From positions 1-56,695 of the forward strand of contig JAIDSM010000148.1 in NCBI GenBank assembly GCA_029061225.1: 56,695 bases of DNA, read 5' to 3'. The translations under genes were made by a program, and so were the position numbers. Below the pieces are notes generated by a model. That model made no database searches, had not been told where the DNA came from, and worked only from the letters and a program-made list of their open reading frames with translations. Position 1 is the stretch's first letter; every line of letters starts with the position of its first letter. Positions 15,416 through 23,365 of the stretch are shown here, piece after piece. The DNA is from Muribaculaceae bacterium (lineage in GTDB: Bacteria > Bacteroidota > Bacteroidia > Bacteroidales > Muribaculaceae).

Positions 15416-18103
15416 TTATGCCCACCAATTATACATTTGTATTATCCAGAAAACTAAATATGCTATCAATGAGACGATAGCAATGACCATACATACTGTC
15501 TCAAATATATTTATTTCTTTGCTTCTTTTTAAAGTATATGAGATATTAAATAAAAAAGCCGTCATCAGTTCTGCGATAGCTAACGATCCCCATAGCCAAG
15601 AATACATACTATCTTCAGAGCTCACATATAAATATGTAGGAAGAGCCAGTACGCCGATTATCAGACTTATTAAAATGAAAACAATTATCCCTGTACAGAT
15701 AGAAAACCCGCCCTTTGCAAGGGAAACTTCCTCCCCTTTGTCGTCTGCCAGATGATCACTATAGAAAGGACTTATTTCTGAAATCCTATCTCTTAGTTCT
15801 TTGACTGACAAAGTCACATTTCCAAGTCTCTCATTCCCGTAATCTTGGGCGAATATACTCTTGATTCTATTCCCGTTATAATCATACAATGTTATCCTCA
15901 ATGTAGGGAAGACTACTCCTGTAGGAGGCTCAAGGTTGATGGTATCCTTGGATCGAAGGTTCATGTTTCGAAGGCCCTCTACGAGCCTGGAAAACTCGGC
16001 TTGATCATGCAGATATCCAAAATTGACTTTTGTAGTTTTATTGAGGCCTATTCGTATCAATTTATTGGGCGGTGTCAATCCGGTGATACCACCCTTCGCG
16101 TAATCCATTTCTATTACGTACGTAGATTCCGGAATGGAATATATAAGTTCCTTTGTAGGTTCTGTTGGAGACAATACGTTACGTATAAATATTTTGTTTA
16201 TGGCATTAGCAAGTTCGTTTATGTTGGCTCTATAGATATTCCCTCCGATCACGTCTGTATTGAATGCCGTCAAGGAAAGTTCTGTCCATCCCTTGTCTTT
16301 ACTCCAGAAAGATAACCTGAGTTTACCAGGTTCCTCACTGAAATCATATTCATTAAATTTCTTGAATGGCCCTGTTTTTATCGTCAATTTATTGATGTCG
16401 GATATGATTTGTTTGAAATTCTGATCCGGTATCCTTTGGAGGCTGATTCGTTCTTTTGATTCCTTGAAATTTTCACCGCCCTCCGTACATATATTATACC
16501 TAAATCCGGTTTCTTCGGGTCTGTAACATCCGATCGTGCATGGTGAATATTTTACAACTATATTCGTCACTCCTTCCGGGACTTTGAAAATAGAATATTC
16601 GGTGAGTCTTTTCTCTTTTTTTAGTTTCTCCTTTGCTGAATCCAGAAAACATTTTAGAGATGTTGTCTGAAATAAGCCGATAACTTCCTTGAGTAATATA
16701 TCGTGATAGTTGGGATGAGCATATTTCACCCTGCGTTCTATAGTTCGCCCTGTATTGTCGGTCAGTTTAACATAAACATCAAATCCAAAATCTTCCGCTA
16801 CCGGTGTGGTAGAACTTTCTCGTTCCCAATGTTCTGTACTCAGAAATCCATGTTCGATTAGATAGTTTTCCACATCTTCCGGGATTCCCGGTGCGAAATT
16901 CCGTTCTACTACCTGTTTCCCATCATACCAAATTCTTGCTTTGTTATGGGTATCACCAGGACATTCATTCATTAAGCTGAATTCAAATGAAAACCCTCTT
17001 TTGCGATTCGACCATACCCTGATAAATGCGAACTCTGGCGTATTGATGCTGTCTGTCACAGGAACCTTCTTGAACTCCAATGTCCCGTATTCCCTTTCTC
17101 CTTCTTTCTTAAGATAATAACCCTTCTTCCCTGAGAGTTTAGAGATTTGATTATTAGGGTTATCTGATGTTTTCGGTAGCGCGTTCATTACTTCCCTTAC
17201 GCTCTGATAACGGTCATTCTTCTTAGAAGCCATGCACTTTTCGATTACCATCCTTAACGTCGGCGTGCAGTTCTTCTGATCCAGCTCATCAGAAGGAAAA
17301 CCATAGTTCAGAATCATGGATGCCTCCGGCGGTCTTGATCCTGTAATCATTTTGAATATCGTTGCTCCCAATGCATAGATATCCATAGTAGACGGGAGGG
17401 TAGTATAGTCATCTTTCCCAAAATGAGCCTGCTCTAAAGGAGAATAACCTGGTGTCCCTTGCCCTATCTTTGTGGTGGTCTCCGGTTTGCCATTCGCATC
17501 AAATTGTTTTGAAAGCCCGAAATCTATCAGTACCGCTTCCCCGTTGTCTCGGATCATGACATTGTTGGGTTTAAGGTCAAGGTGAAGCATGTGGTTGGAG
17601 TGCATGTATTCCAAAGCGGCTCCTATCTGTTTCGTATACCTGATTGTTTGAGGTTCAGAGAGTCCATTGTGTATTCGAATCTGTTGATCAAGACTTCCCC
17701 CGTCGATGTATTCCATCACATAGTAGGCTGTGGAGTTTTCCTCAAAGAGTTCCATGACCTTGATTATATTGGGGTGTTTCAGCCTTCCTAAGTTTCTTGC
17801 TTCCTTTATGAATTTCTCCTTATAATATCCGAAGGCACCGTCCTTGCTACTGCTGGTGACAGTCGATTCGATGCGTCCGTTGAAATCCTTCATGAAGAAT
17901 TCCTTGATAGCACAAAAAGCCCCTGTTTCGATTTCACCAAGTTCTCCGCGCATGATGACGGAGGCTAAATAAGTTATTCCAAAAGTCCCTTGTCCGAGAG
18001 GCTTGACAATTTTATAGTCGTTTGTCTTGCCATGCAGGATAGTTCCGTTATCCAATGCATTCATTATATCCTTGTCTTTGTCCATTAATAATTCCTTTAC
18101 CAT
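15416..18103 (-). CDS. Ser/Thr kinase with three tandem novel domains and three C-terminal membrane helices
   Basis: The 895-residue protein has a kinase domain at about 30-310: GQGTFG (37-42), Lys67, HLDLKPNN (174-181), DFGLSKQF (194-201), segment PETTTKIGQGTPGYSPLEQ. Residues 345-779 appear to be three copies of a unit of about 130-150 residues (about 345-500, 501-649, 650-779). Each runs from a KVPEG or SIPES strand to a closing pattern like LRLSFWSKDKGW...GGNIYRANINEL or LRITLYDYNGNR...LGNVTLSVKEL. Membrane helices lie at about 800-826, 836-857 and 868-891. I do not recognise the repeat. With the kinase N-terminal and helices at the end, the repeats should face the cytoplasm. Confidence 0.88.
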   Translation of the reverse strand: MVKELLMDKDKDIMNALDNGTILHGKTNDYKIVKPLGQGTFGITYLASVIMRGELGEIETGAFCAIKEFFMKDFNGRIESTVTSSSKDGAFGYYKEKFIKEARNLGRLKHPNIIKVMELFEENSTAYYVMEYIDGGSLDQQIRIHNGLSEPQTIRYTKQIGAALEYMHSNHMLHLDLKPNNVMIRDNGEAVLIDFGLSKQFDANGKPETTTKIGQGTPGYSPLEQAHFGKDDYTTLPSTMDIYALGATIFKMITGSRPPEASMILNYGFPSDELDQKNCTPTLRMVIEKCMASKKNDRYQSVREVMNALPKTSDNPNNQISKLSGKKGYYLKKEGEREYGTLEFKKVPVTDSINTPEFAFIRVWSNRKRGFSFEFSLMNECPGDTHNKARIWYDGKQVVERNFAPGIPEDVENYLIEHGFLSTEHWERESSTTPVAEDFGFDVYVKLTDNTGRTIERRVKYAHPNYHDILLKEVIGLFQTTSLKCFLDSAKEKLKKEKRLTEYSIFKVPEGVTNIVVKYSPCTIGCYRPEETGFRYNICTEGGENFKESKERISLQRIPDQNFKQIISDINKLTIKTGPFKKFNEYDFSEEPGKLRLSFWSKDKGWTELSLTAFNTDVIGGNIYRANINELANAINKIFIRNVLSPTEPTKELIYSIPESTYVIEMDYAKGGITGLTPPNKLIRIGLNKTTKVNFGYLHDQAEFSRLVEGLRNMNLRSKDTINLEPPTGVVFPTLRITLYDYNGNRIKSIFAQDYGNERLGNVTLSVKELRDRISEISPFYSDHLADDKGEEVSLAKGGFSICTGIIVFILISLIIGVLALPTYLYVSSEDSMYSWLWGSLAIAELMTAFLFNISYTLKRSKEINIFETVCMVIAIVSLIAYLVFWIIQMYNWWA

Positions 18104-18170
18104 ATCCCCTGTTCTAACTGTTTATTGGCACTTGGTAGTCTATCCTGAATGTTACTCAATATGCTGCAAG

Positions 18171-18956
18171 TCAATCCATCACGGGGCGTATACTGCGTCC
18201 TGCGAAGCGGGCGTAGCGGCGGCGGCCGTAAGATTTGCTGCTATAACCGAGGCTGCATGCGGCTCCGATAAGATCCGGCACTACCGTTGAACTCCAATAG
18301 TCACCATAGTCGTTGGTATACTCGGCTGTTGATCCTTGCTTGAAGGCAGCCGCCACAATAAATATTTTCTCACTGTTAGGGCCGGTTACCAAGTAGCCCA
18401 TTGTGCCTTGATAGTCAGTAAATTTCCAATCGCACTCGACAATCAGTTCCTCAAATTCTTCATCGGTTGGCATACGCCATGGCTCTCCCCATTCTATTGT
18501 GGCTATATCGTGCTCTTTGGTTAGTTTTCCGTCTTTCCCGATTATTCCATTGTTTATGAGCCATGTTGTATCCTTGCGGTGGGTAAGGCTATTGATATCT
18601 ATATATTCCTCTTTTGGTTCGGTCTCTCCCCATGCGTAATATTCCCCGGACTCCTCGGGCTTCTCAGCACCTACGTTGCATGTGGCCCATCGCGTTCCGC
18701 TTGGAAGTCCCAAGTCAACCCATTTGTGCCCGTTTACGGTTCCTTGCATCGCACCCCCTTTCCTCTCTTTTCTGACTTTCGTCTCCTTGACAGGTATTGG
18801 CTTTTTCTGATCCGCGCCACTATGTACCAGCAGTGTAAGAATACCGAGGAGGGAGACAGCGGCTATGACGAAGAGCCATCTCTTAAGGGTCGATACGTCC
18901 TCCAACGTTGCCGCCGGTCTTGTTTCCGGTTCAGATTCCGGATGATGGTGCTCCAT
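18171..18956 (-). CDS. membrane-anchored FISUMP-domain protein
   Basis: The 261-residue protein has a short cytoplasmic N-terminus (His/Glu/Pro-rich), one membrane helix at about 26-45, and a basic linker. A domain typical of Fibrobacter succinogenes major paralogous (FISUMP) proteins follows: VDLGLPSGTRWATCNVGA, GEYYAWGETEPKEEY, PWRMPTDEEFEELI, YWSST and SIRPV. Such domains are frequent on Bacteroidetes surface or periplasmic proteins; the function is not known. It is the first gene of the island, with a TAAATTTG promoter box at 18983-18990, and precedes the three-repeat kinase by 67 nt, so the two are probably co-transcribed. Confidence 0.85.
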   Translation of the reverse strand: MEHHHPESEPETRPAATLEDVSTLKRWLFVIAAVSLLGILTLLVHSGADQKKPIPVKETKVRKERKGGAMQGTVNGHKWVDLGLPSGTRWATCNVGAEKPEESGEYYAWGETEPKEEYIDINSLTHRKDTTWLINNGIIGKDGKLTKEHDIATIEWGEPWRMPTDEEFEELIVECDWKFTDYQGTMGYLVTGPNSEKIFIVAAAFKQGSTAEYTNDYGDYWSSTVVPDLIGAACSLGYSSKSYGRRRYARFAGRSIRPVMD

Positions 18957-18982
18957 TTTAACGTGGGTTTTACTTAAGAATG

Positions 18983-18990
18983 CAAATTTA
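18983..18990 (-). promoter_or_regulatory. TAnnTTTG promoter box at the head of the kinase island
   Basis: The minus strand reads TAAATTTG, 27 nt before the ATG at 18956. The expected upstream TTTG is only approximate (CTTTTC near 19010-19015). Confidence 0.55.
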
Positions 18991-19168
18991 ATAAAAATTA
19001 TTGGATATGAAAAGACTAAACACCAAGAAAAAACAGAAAATATCGGAATTAAACAAAATTTCTATGGAGAGCGTTTAATTTCTGACTTAGTTCTCCTGAA
19101 TAGGAAGACTCAATACATTAAACTGATAACAAATGCTGACATCTGGCAGCTGAAAACTCTAAAAAACT

Positions 19169-20503
19169 ATGGAAGACGATCTTAAAAAAGCCGCCCTTAA
19201 CTATCACCGCTATCCCCGTCCGGGCAAAATAGAAGTAGTGCCCACTAAACCATACGATACACCGGAAGACCTTGCTCTCGCATATTCCCCCGGTGTGGCA
19301 TATCCCTGCCTTGAAATAAAGGACGACGCCAAAAAGATATTCGACTATACTAATAAGGGCAATCTTGTTGCAGTCATCTCAAACGGAACAGCTGTGCTCG
19401 GCCTTGGCGATATAGGCGCGAAGGCTGCTAAGCCGGTCATGGAGGGTAAGGCTCTTCTCTTCAAGATATTCGCCGGCCTAGACTCGTTTGACATTGAGAT
19501 TGACGAGAAAGATCCGAAGGAATTCATCAAGACGGTAGCGCGTCTTGCCCCGACTTTCGGAGGAATAAACCTCGAAGATATCAAGGCTCCGGAATGCTTC
19601 GAGATCGAGACTACTCTCCGAGACCAACTTGACATCCCTGTGATGCACGACGACCAGCACGGCACGGCAATAATATCTTCTGCAGCGCTTCTCAACGCCC
19701 TCAAGCTTCAGGATAAGAAAATCGAAGATGCTCGGCTCGTTGTAAACGGAGCCGGAGCTGCTGCCATCGCATGTACCCGCCTCTTCTGCGAGCTGGGAAT
19801 GAGGCATGAGAACATCGTGATGTGCGACAGCAAGGGTGTGATACGTGCCGACCGCGAGAACCTCAATGCGTCAAAGAAGGAATTCGCCACTACGCGCGAC
19901 CTCCATACCCTTGCCGAAGCTATGGTTGGAGCCGACGTGTTCCTCGGTCTTTCCGTCGCTGATGTTGTGACTCCCGAGATGGTGTTGTCCATGGCGCCCC
20001 GCCCCATTGTGTTCGCCCTCGCAAATCCTGCTCCGGAAATCGCATACGACCTTGCTATCAAGACTCGCCCCGACATAATATTCGCCACCGGACGAAGCGA
20101 CTATCCCAACCAGATCAACAACGTACTCGGATTTCCATACATCTTCCGCGGTGCGCTTGATTGCGGAGCGACTACCATCAACGAAGAGATGAAGGTGGCA
20201 GCTGCGCGGGCAATCGCCTCTCTGGCACAGGAACCGGTTCCTGACACTATCGTAAAGGCCTATGGAGGCAAGTCGATCGAGTTCGGTCCCGACTATATAC
20301 TTCCGAAACCCTTTGACCGCAGGCTTCTTACTGTCGTGGCTCCCGCAGTAATTCAAGCTGCCATGGATTCAGGCGTGGCTCGTAAGCGGATCACAGATTT
20401 CGATGCCTATCGCGAGACGCTGGAGGAGATACTCTGCAACAACGACTCGCTCATCATGTATCTCATGACGGCCCATGACTCCTGCCGTGTACCTGAACTA
20501 TAA
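19169..20503 (+). CDS. maeB: NAD(P)-dependent malic enzyme, single-domain
   Basis: Converts malate to pyruvate and CO2. The sequence matches the catalytic half of MaeB-type enzymes: [63 protein letters not shown] and the nucleotide-binding NGAGAAA. At 444 residues it lacks the phosphotransacetylase-like C-terminal domain of the usual 750-residue MaeB. It ends after [15 protein letters not shown] with a short extra tail, followed at once by a terminator, so the short form looks genuine. The start at 19169 gives [21 protein letters not shown], as in the family. It is transcribed divergently from the kinase island. Confidence 0.93.
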   Translation: MEDDLKKAALNYHRYPRPGKIEVVPTKPYDTPEDLALAYSPGVAYPCLEIKDDAKKIFDYTNKGNLVAVISNGTAVLGLGDIGAKAAKPVMEGKALLFKIFAGLDSFDIEIDEKDPKEFIKTVARLAPTFGGINLEDIKAPECFEIETTLRDQLDIPVMHDDQHGTAIISSAALLNALKLQDKKIEDARLVVNGAGAAAIACTRLFCELGMRHENIVMCDSKGVIRADRENLNASKKEFATTRDLHTLAEAMVGADVFLGLSVADVVTPEMVLSMAPRPIVFALANPAPEIAYDLAIKTRPDIIFATGRSDYPNQINNVLGFPYIFRGALDCGATTINEEMKVAAARAIASLAQEPVPDTIVKAYGGKSIEFGPDYILPKPFDRRLLTVVAPAVIQAAMDSGVARKRITDFDAYRETLEEILCNNDSLIMYLMTAHDSCRVPEL

Positions 20504-20539
20504 ATAACACTATTTATCATCTTTCAATGGCAAAATTAA

Positions 20540-20571
20540 GAAAGCCGGATTCAAAAAGGAATCCGGCTTTC
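20540..20571. terminator. bidirectional hairpin terminator
   Basis: A perfect 13-bp stem (20540-20552 with 20559-20571) around a 6-nt AAAAAG loop lies between the convergent malic enzyme and pectinesterase genes. Confidence 0.75.
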
Positions 20572-20595
20572 TTGTGATGATAGATGATGATTTGA

Positions 20596-21513
20596 TTATT
20601 TCTTTAGCTTCTCCGCATCCTTGGCGCTGATCTTCTTTGCCCAGGTCACTCTCTTTGACAAATCAGCTCCTGGACCTTTGCTGCCGGTTTCGAAATATCG
20701 GGCTGTCTTTTCATTCTCCGCATTGCGCCAGTTGTCCCATCCGGCAGGAGTGATGTGGCCGCCCATCTCGCAGTCAATGAAGGCTGTGTAGGCATACGGG
20801 CGCCACGGACGCCCCAAATATACCTTCTTTACGTCCGGGGCAGCCGTAAGATTGCAGTTTCTGAATACGAATCCAACCTCAACGTCTTTCGGGGTAGATG
20901 CAGCCGTGATGTAGGAGTCGGCTTTACTGTGAATCTGACAATTGTCAAACCATGCGGTCGCAGGGCCGAAAATGAAGTCTGTCGTGCCTTCGATATAGCA
21001 GTTGTCAAATTCCAGTTCCGAGTCATGTCCGGCGAGGAAAAGTGTGTCTTGGTCGCCCAGAAAGCGGCAGTTCTCAAACTTCAGGTTGTCGCCTTCGGTA
21101 TGGAGCGCGACTGCCTGTCCCACGCGGCCCGAATTGTTGCGGAATGTGAGGTTTTTGAATGTGAGGTCGCATCCGTCTACGCGCACTGTATAGGTGCGAA
21201 AGGTACCCATGTTGTCGAGTTTTGCATAGTCGTTGTAGGTTATGATGGTCTTCTCCGGGTCTTCTCCGATGAAGTCCACATTCTCAAGCCAAGATGGGAT
21301 GACGAGTTTCTCGTGATATTCTCCATTCTTTATGTTGACCGTCACACGGTAGTCCATGTAGGCGCGTATGGCTTCGAGGGCCTCTGTTATGGTCTTGAAG
21401 TCGCCGCTTCCGTCGGCCGCTACTGTGATCTCGCGCATGTATTCAGCGCTTCGCATGCAAGGAATGGCGGCGATCAGCATGATCGTCACCAAAATAATCT
21501 GTTTTATTTTCAT
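20596..21513 (-). CDS. secreted pectinesterase (CE8 family)
   Basis: Removes methyl esters from homogalacturonan. The right-handed beta-helix family motifs are present: GRVGQAVAL with the oxyanion-hole Gln, FLGDQDTLF and TTDFIFG with the two catalytic Asp, and YLGRPWRPYA with the catalytic Arg. The start at 21513 (MKIKQIILVTIMLIAAIPC) begins with a signal peptide. An ATG at 21543 overlaps the stop of the upstream dehydrogenase as ATGA and would add ten residues, so either start is possible. It is a lone gene: no polysaccharide-utilisation genes (SusC/D, lyases) are next to it in this window. Confidence 0.9.
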   Translation of the reverse strand: MKIKQIILVTIMLIAAIPCMRSAEYMREITVAADGSGDFKTITEALEAIRAYMDYRVTVNIKNGEYHEKLVIPSWLENVDFIGEDPEKTIITYNDYAKLDNMGTFRTYTVRVDGCDLTFKNLTFRNNSGRVGQAVALHTEGDNLKFENCRFLGDQDTLFLAGHDSELEFDNCYIEGTTDFIFGPATAWFDNCQIHSKADSYITAASTPKDVEVGFVFRNCNLTAAPDVKKVYLGRPWRPYAYTAFIDCEMGGHITPAGWDNWRNAENEKTARYFETGSKGPGADLSKRVTWAKKISAKDAEKLKK

Positions 21514-21539
21514 GATGTCATTACTTAGGAATGCATAAT

Positions 21540-22358
21540 TCATAAATCTTCGGGTCCTTCCGGTTTTTCTTCTTCGACGGAGATTTCTACCTCTACTGGA
21601 CTTCCTTCGCCAATAGAGACCTTCTTAGAAGGAGATACATTCATCTTAACCCAGACTGCATCAGGAATCGCTTTCCATGCCGCACATAGGGCGCCCCAGC
21701 GAGCATCGATATAAGCTACACGCGGATGCCTTACTATTGCGCGGATTATCTGCGGTACTACATAGTCGAGAGTCATCTCCATAGGATAACTCTTGTCGGA
21801 GTCGAGCAGCGGGGTGCGTATCCATCCGGGACGGATATCCGTGAATGTAATGTCTACATTTTCTTTCCTTGATAGCTGCTCAAGAGCTACCATATAGGTC
21901 TGCGCACATTTCTTGGAGGCTGAATATGCGGCCATTTCTCCAATACCGTTTGTACCTGCAACGCTTGTCAAGGCAACTATCTGACCTTTACGGTTATGGT
22001 CTCGGTAATATCCATATGCTGCGCTTACCATGCGTGCGAACCCGGCTGCATTGGTCGCTATCATCTCTGCCTCGCGATGCGGGTCGAGCGTAGGATTGGA
22101 ATAGCCTATTCCGGCAACATGGAAATAGATGTCCATACCTCCGAGTTTGTCGATGAGTTCCTCAAGTTTCTTCGGCGCATCGTTGTGAGTGACATCTATC
22201 GACTCATATTCAACGCAGTCGGGATATTTCTCCTTCAATGCGTGAAGTTCCTTTGTATGGCGTGCGGCGAGTCCTGTCTTGACCCCGCGGGAGGCGAGCG
22301 CTTCGGCCACAGCGAGACCTATGCCGGAAGAGGCTCCCATTATCACAACTCTTTTCAT
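21540..22358 (-). CDS. short-chain dehydrogenase/reductase
   Basis: The 272-residue protein has the classical SDR features: GASSGIG cofactor loop (8-14), a variant NAAG, catalytic Ser in LTSVAG and YSASKK with the Tyr/Lys pair, then RPGWIRTPL. This supports an NAD(P)-dependent oxidoreductase; the substrate is unknown. The C-terminus carries an unusual acidic tail (VEVEISVEEEKPEGPED). It lies 48 nt downstream of aat and overlaps the longer reading of the pectinesterase gene. Confidence 0.9.
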   Translation of the reverse strand: MKRVVIMGASSGIGLAVAEALASRGVKTGLAARHTKELHALKEKYPDCVEYESIDVTHNDAPKKLEELIDKLGGMDIYFHVAGIGYSNPTLDPHREAEMIATNAAGFARMVSAAYGYYRDHNRKGQIVALTSVAGTNGIGEMAAYSASKKCAQTYMVALEQLSRKENVDITFTDIRPGWIRTPLLDSDKSYPMEMTLDYVVPQIIRAIVRHPRVAYIDARWGALCAAWKAIPDAVWVKMNVSPSKKVSIGEGSPVEVEISVEEEKPEGPEDL

Positions 22359-22406
22359 AAGTATTCGGTATTAAGTGGTTTATTATGATAAAACGCCTAT
22401 ATTCAC

Positions 22407-23336
22407 TTAAGGTTCAGTTTCAACTTTGCGTATGCTGATGTCGAGTAACGGATACTTTTCGAGCTGCTCTTGGGTGGCGTCCAACAGGTCGGGGAGGGTT
22501 TCTGATTTCCCTTCCGCCGCCTTCGGATTTAGCATTCTAAGATATTCCATATAGGGTATAGGTCTACCTCCCATAGATTTTAGATGCTCGGTCTCGATCT
22601 GAAGGTCGATTACCTTTCCTCCCTGTTCCTTCATCCATTCGCATAAGCCGATCAGAGCTATTTTGCTCCCTGACGGTACATAAGAAAACATGCTCTCGCC
22701 CATGAAGCAACCATTGAGCCATACCCCGTAAAGACCTCCTGACAGTTTTCCTGTCTCTATGTCCCATACCTCGACTGATTTCACGAAGCCCATTCTCCAT
22801 AGTTCGGTGTAAGCCCTTTTGATATCTTCGCCGAGCCATGGTCCGAGTGGACTTTCATGACGTCCGTTGACTGTTCGGCATGCCTCGATTACTTCAGGAA
22901 AGGCTTCGTTTACTGTTACACGGTATTTTTTCTTGTTGATCAAGGTTCGCATCGAGTGTGATATGTGGATCTCATCAGGAAAAAGAACAAACCGAGAGAG
23001 CGGAGCCCACCATGAGGGCGCCGGATCGGTGAAGTCAAACCAAGGGAAGATTCCGAATGAATAGGCGAGCAGCAGACGCCATGGGGCGAGGCTGCCTCCC
23101 GTGCATAAAGGTCCACTCAGGCTGTCAGCGATTTCATCGGTGGGTATTTCCACTTCAAGCCCGCTTAAGTCTAATGTCTCATGCATGAGCCTGAATGCCC
23201 TATATCGGGGATCGGGAAACCATAGCTTGCCGTTTATCGGTTCGCGGTCTATGTCATATACAGCAATAATGCCATCTTCCGCTTCGGTATAAAAAGCGCA
23301 GCATAGCGGCATGTAATATTCAAGGGGATTCTCCAT
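22407..23336 (-). CDS. aat: leucyl/phenylalanyl-tRNA--protein transferase, extended
   Basis: Adds Leu or Phe to N-terminal Arg/Lys residues, creating N-degrons for ClpS/ClpAP. Core motifs are present: GGSLAPWRLLLAYSFGIFPWF, PSWWAPLSRFVLFP, LGPWLGEDI, LSGGLYGVWLNGCFMGESMFS and IDLQIETEHLKSMGGRPI. At 309 residues it is longer than the usual 210-240. There is an N-terminal extension, and about 45 extra residues lie between the FPDP motif (41-44) and the GG.L.P motif, plus a 30-residue tail. It is 29 nt downstream of clpA, so substrate tagging and degradation genes share one operon. Confidence 0.93.
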   Translation of the reverse strand: MENPLEYYMPLCCAFYTEAEDGIIAVYDIDREPINGKLWFPDPRYRAFRLMHETLDLSGLEVEIPTDEIADSLSGPLCTGGSLAPWRLLLAYSFGIFPWFDFTDPAPSWWAPLSRFVLFPDEIHISHSMRTLINKKKYRVTVNEAFPEVIEACRTVNGRHESPLGPWLGEDIKRAYTELWRMGFVKSVEVWDIETGKLSGGLYGVWLNGCFMGESMFSYVPSGSKIALIGLCEWMKEQGGKVIDLQIETEHLKSMGGRPIPYMEYLRMLNPKAAEGKSETLPDLLDATQEQLEKYPLLDISIRKVETEP

Positions 23337-23365
23337 GATTTTTTAGTGTTGAGTCAAAGAAGTTG

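Noticed and set aside
13152..18162. Shared 13-mer TGTTACTCAATAT at 13152-13164 and 18150-18162
   Set aside because: Matches of this length are expected by chance in a window of this size.
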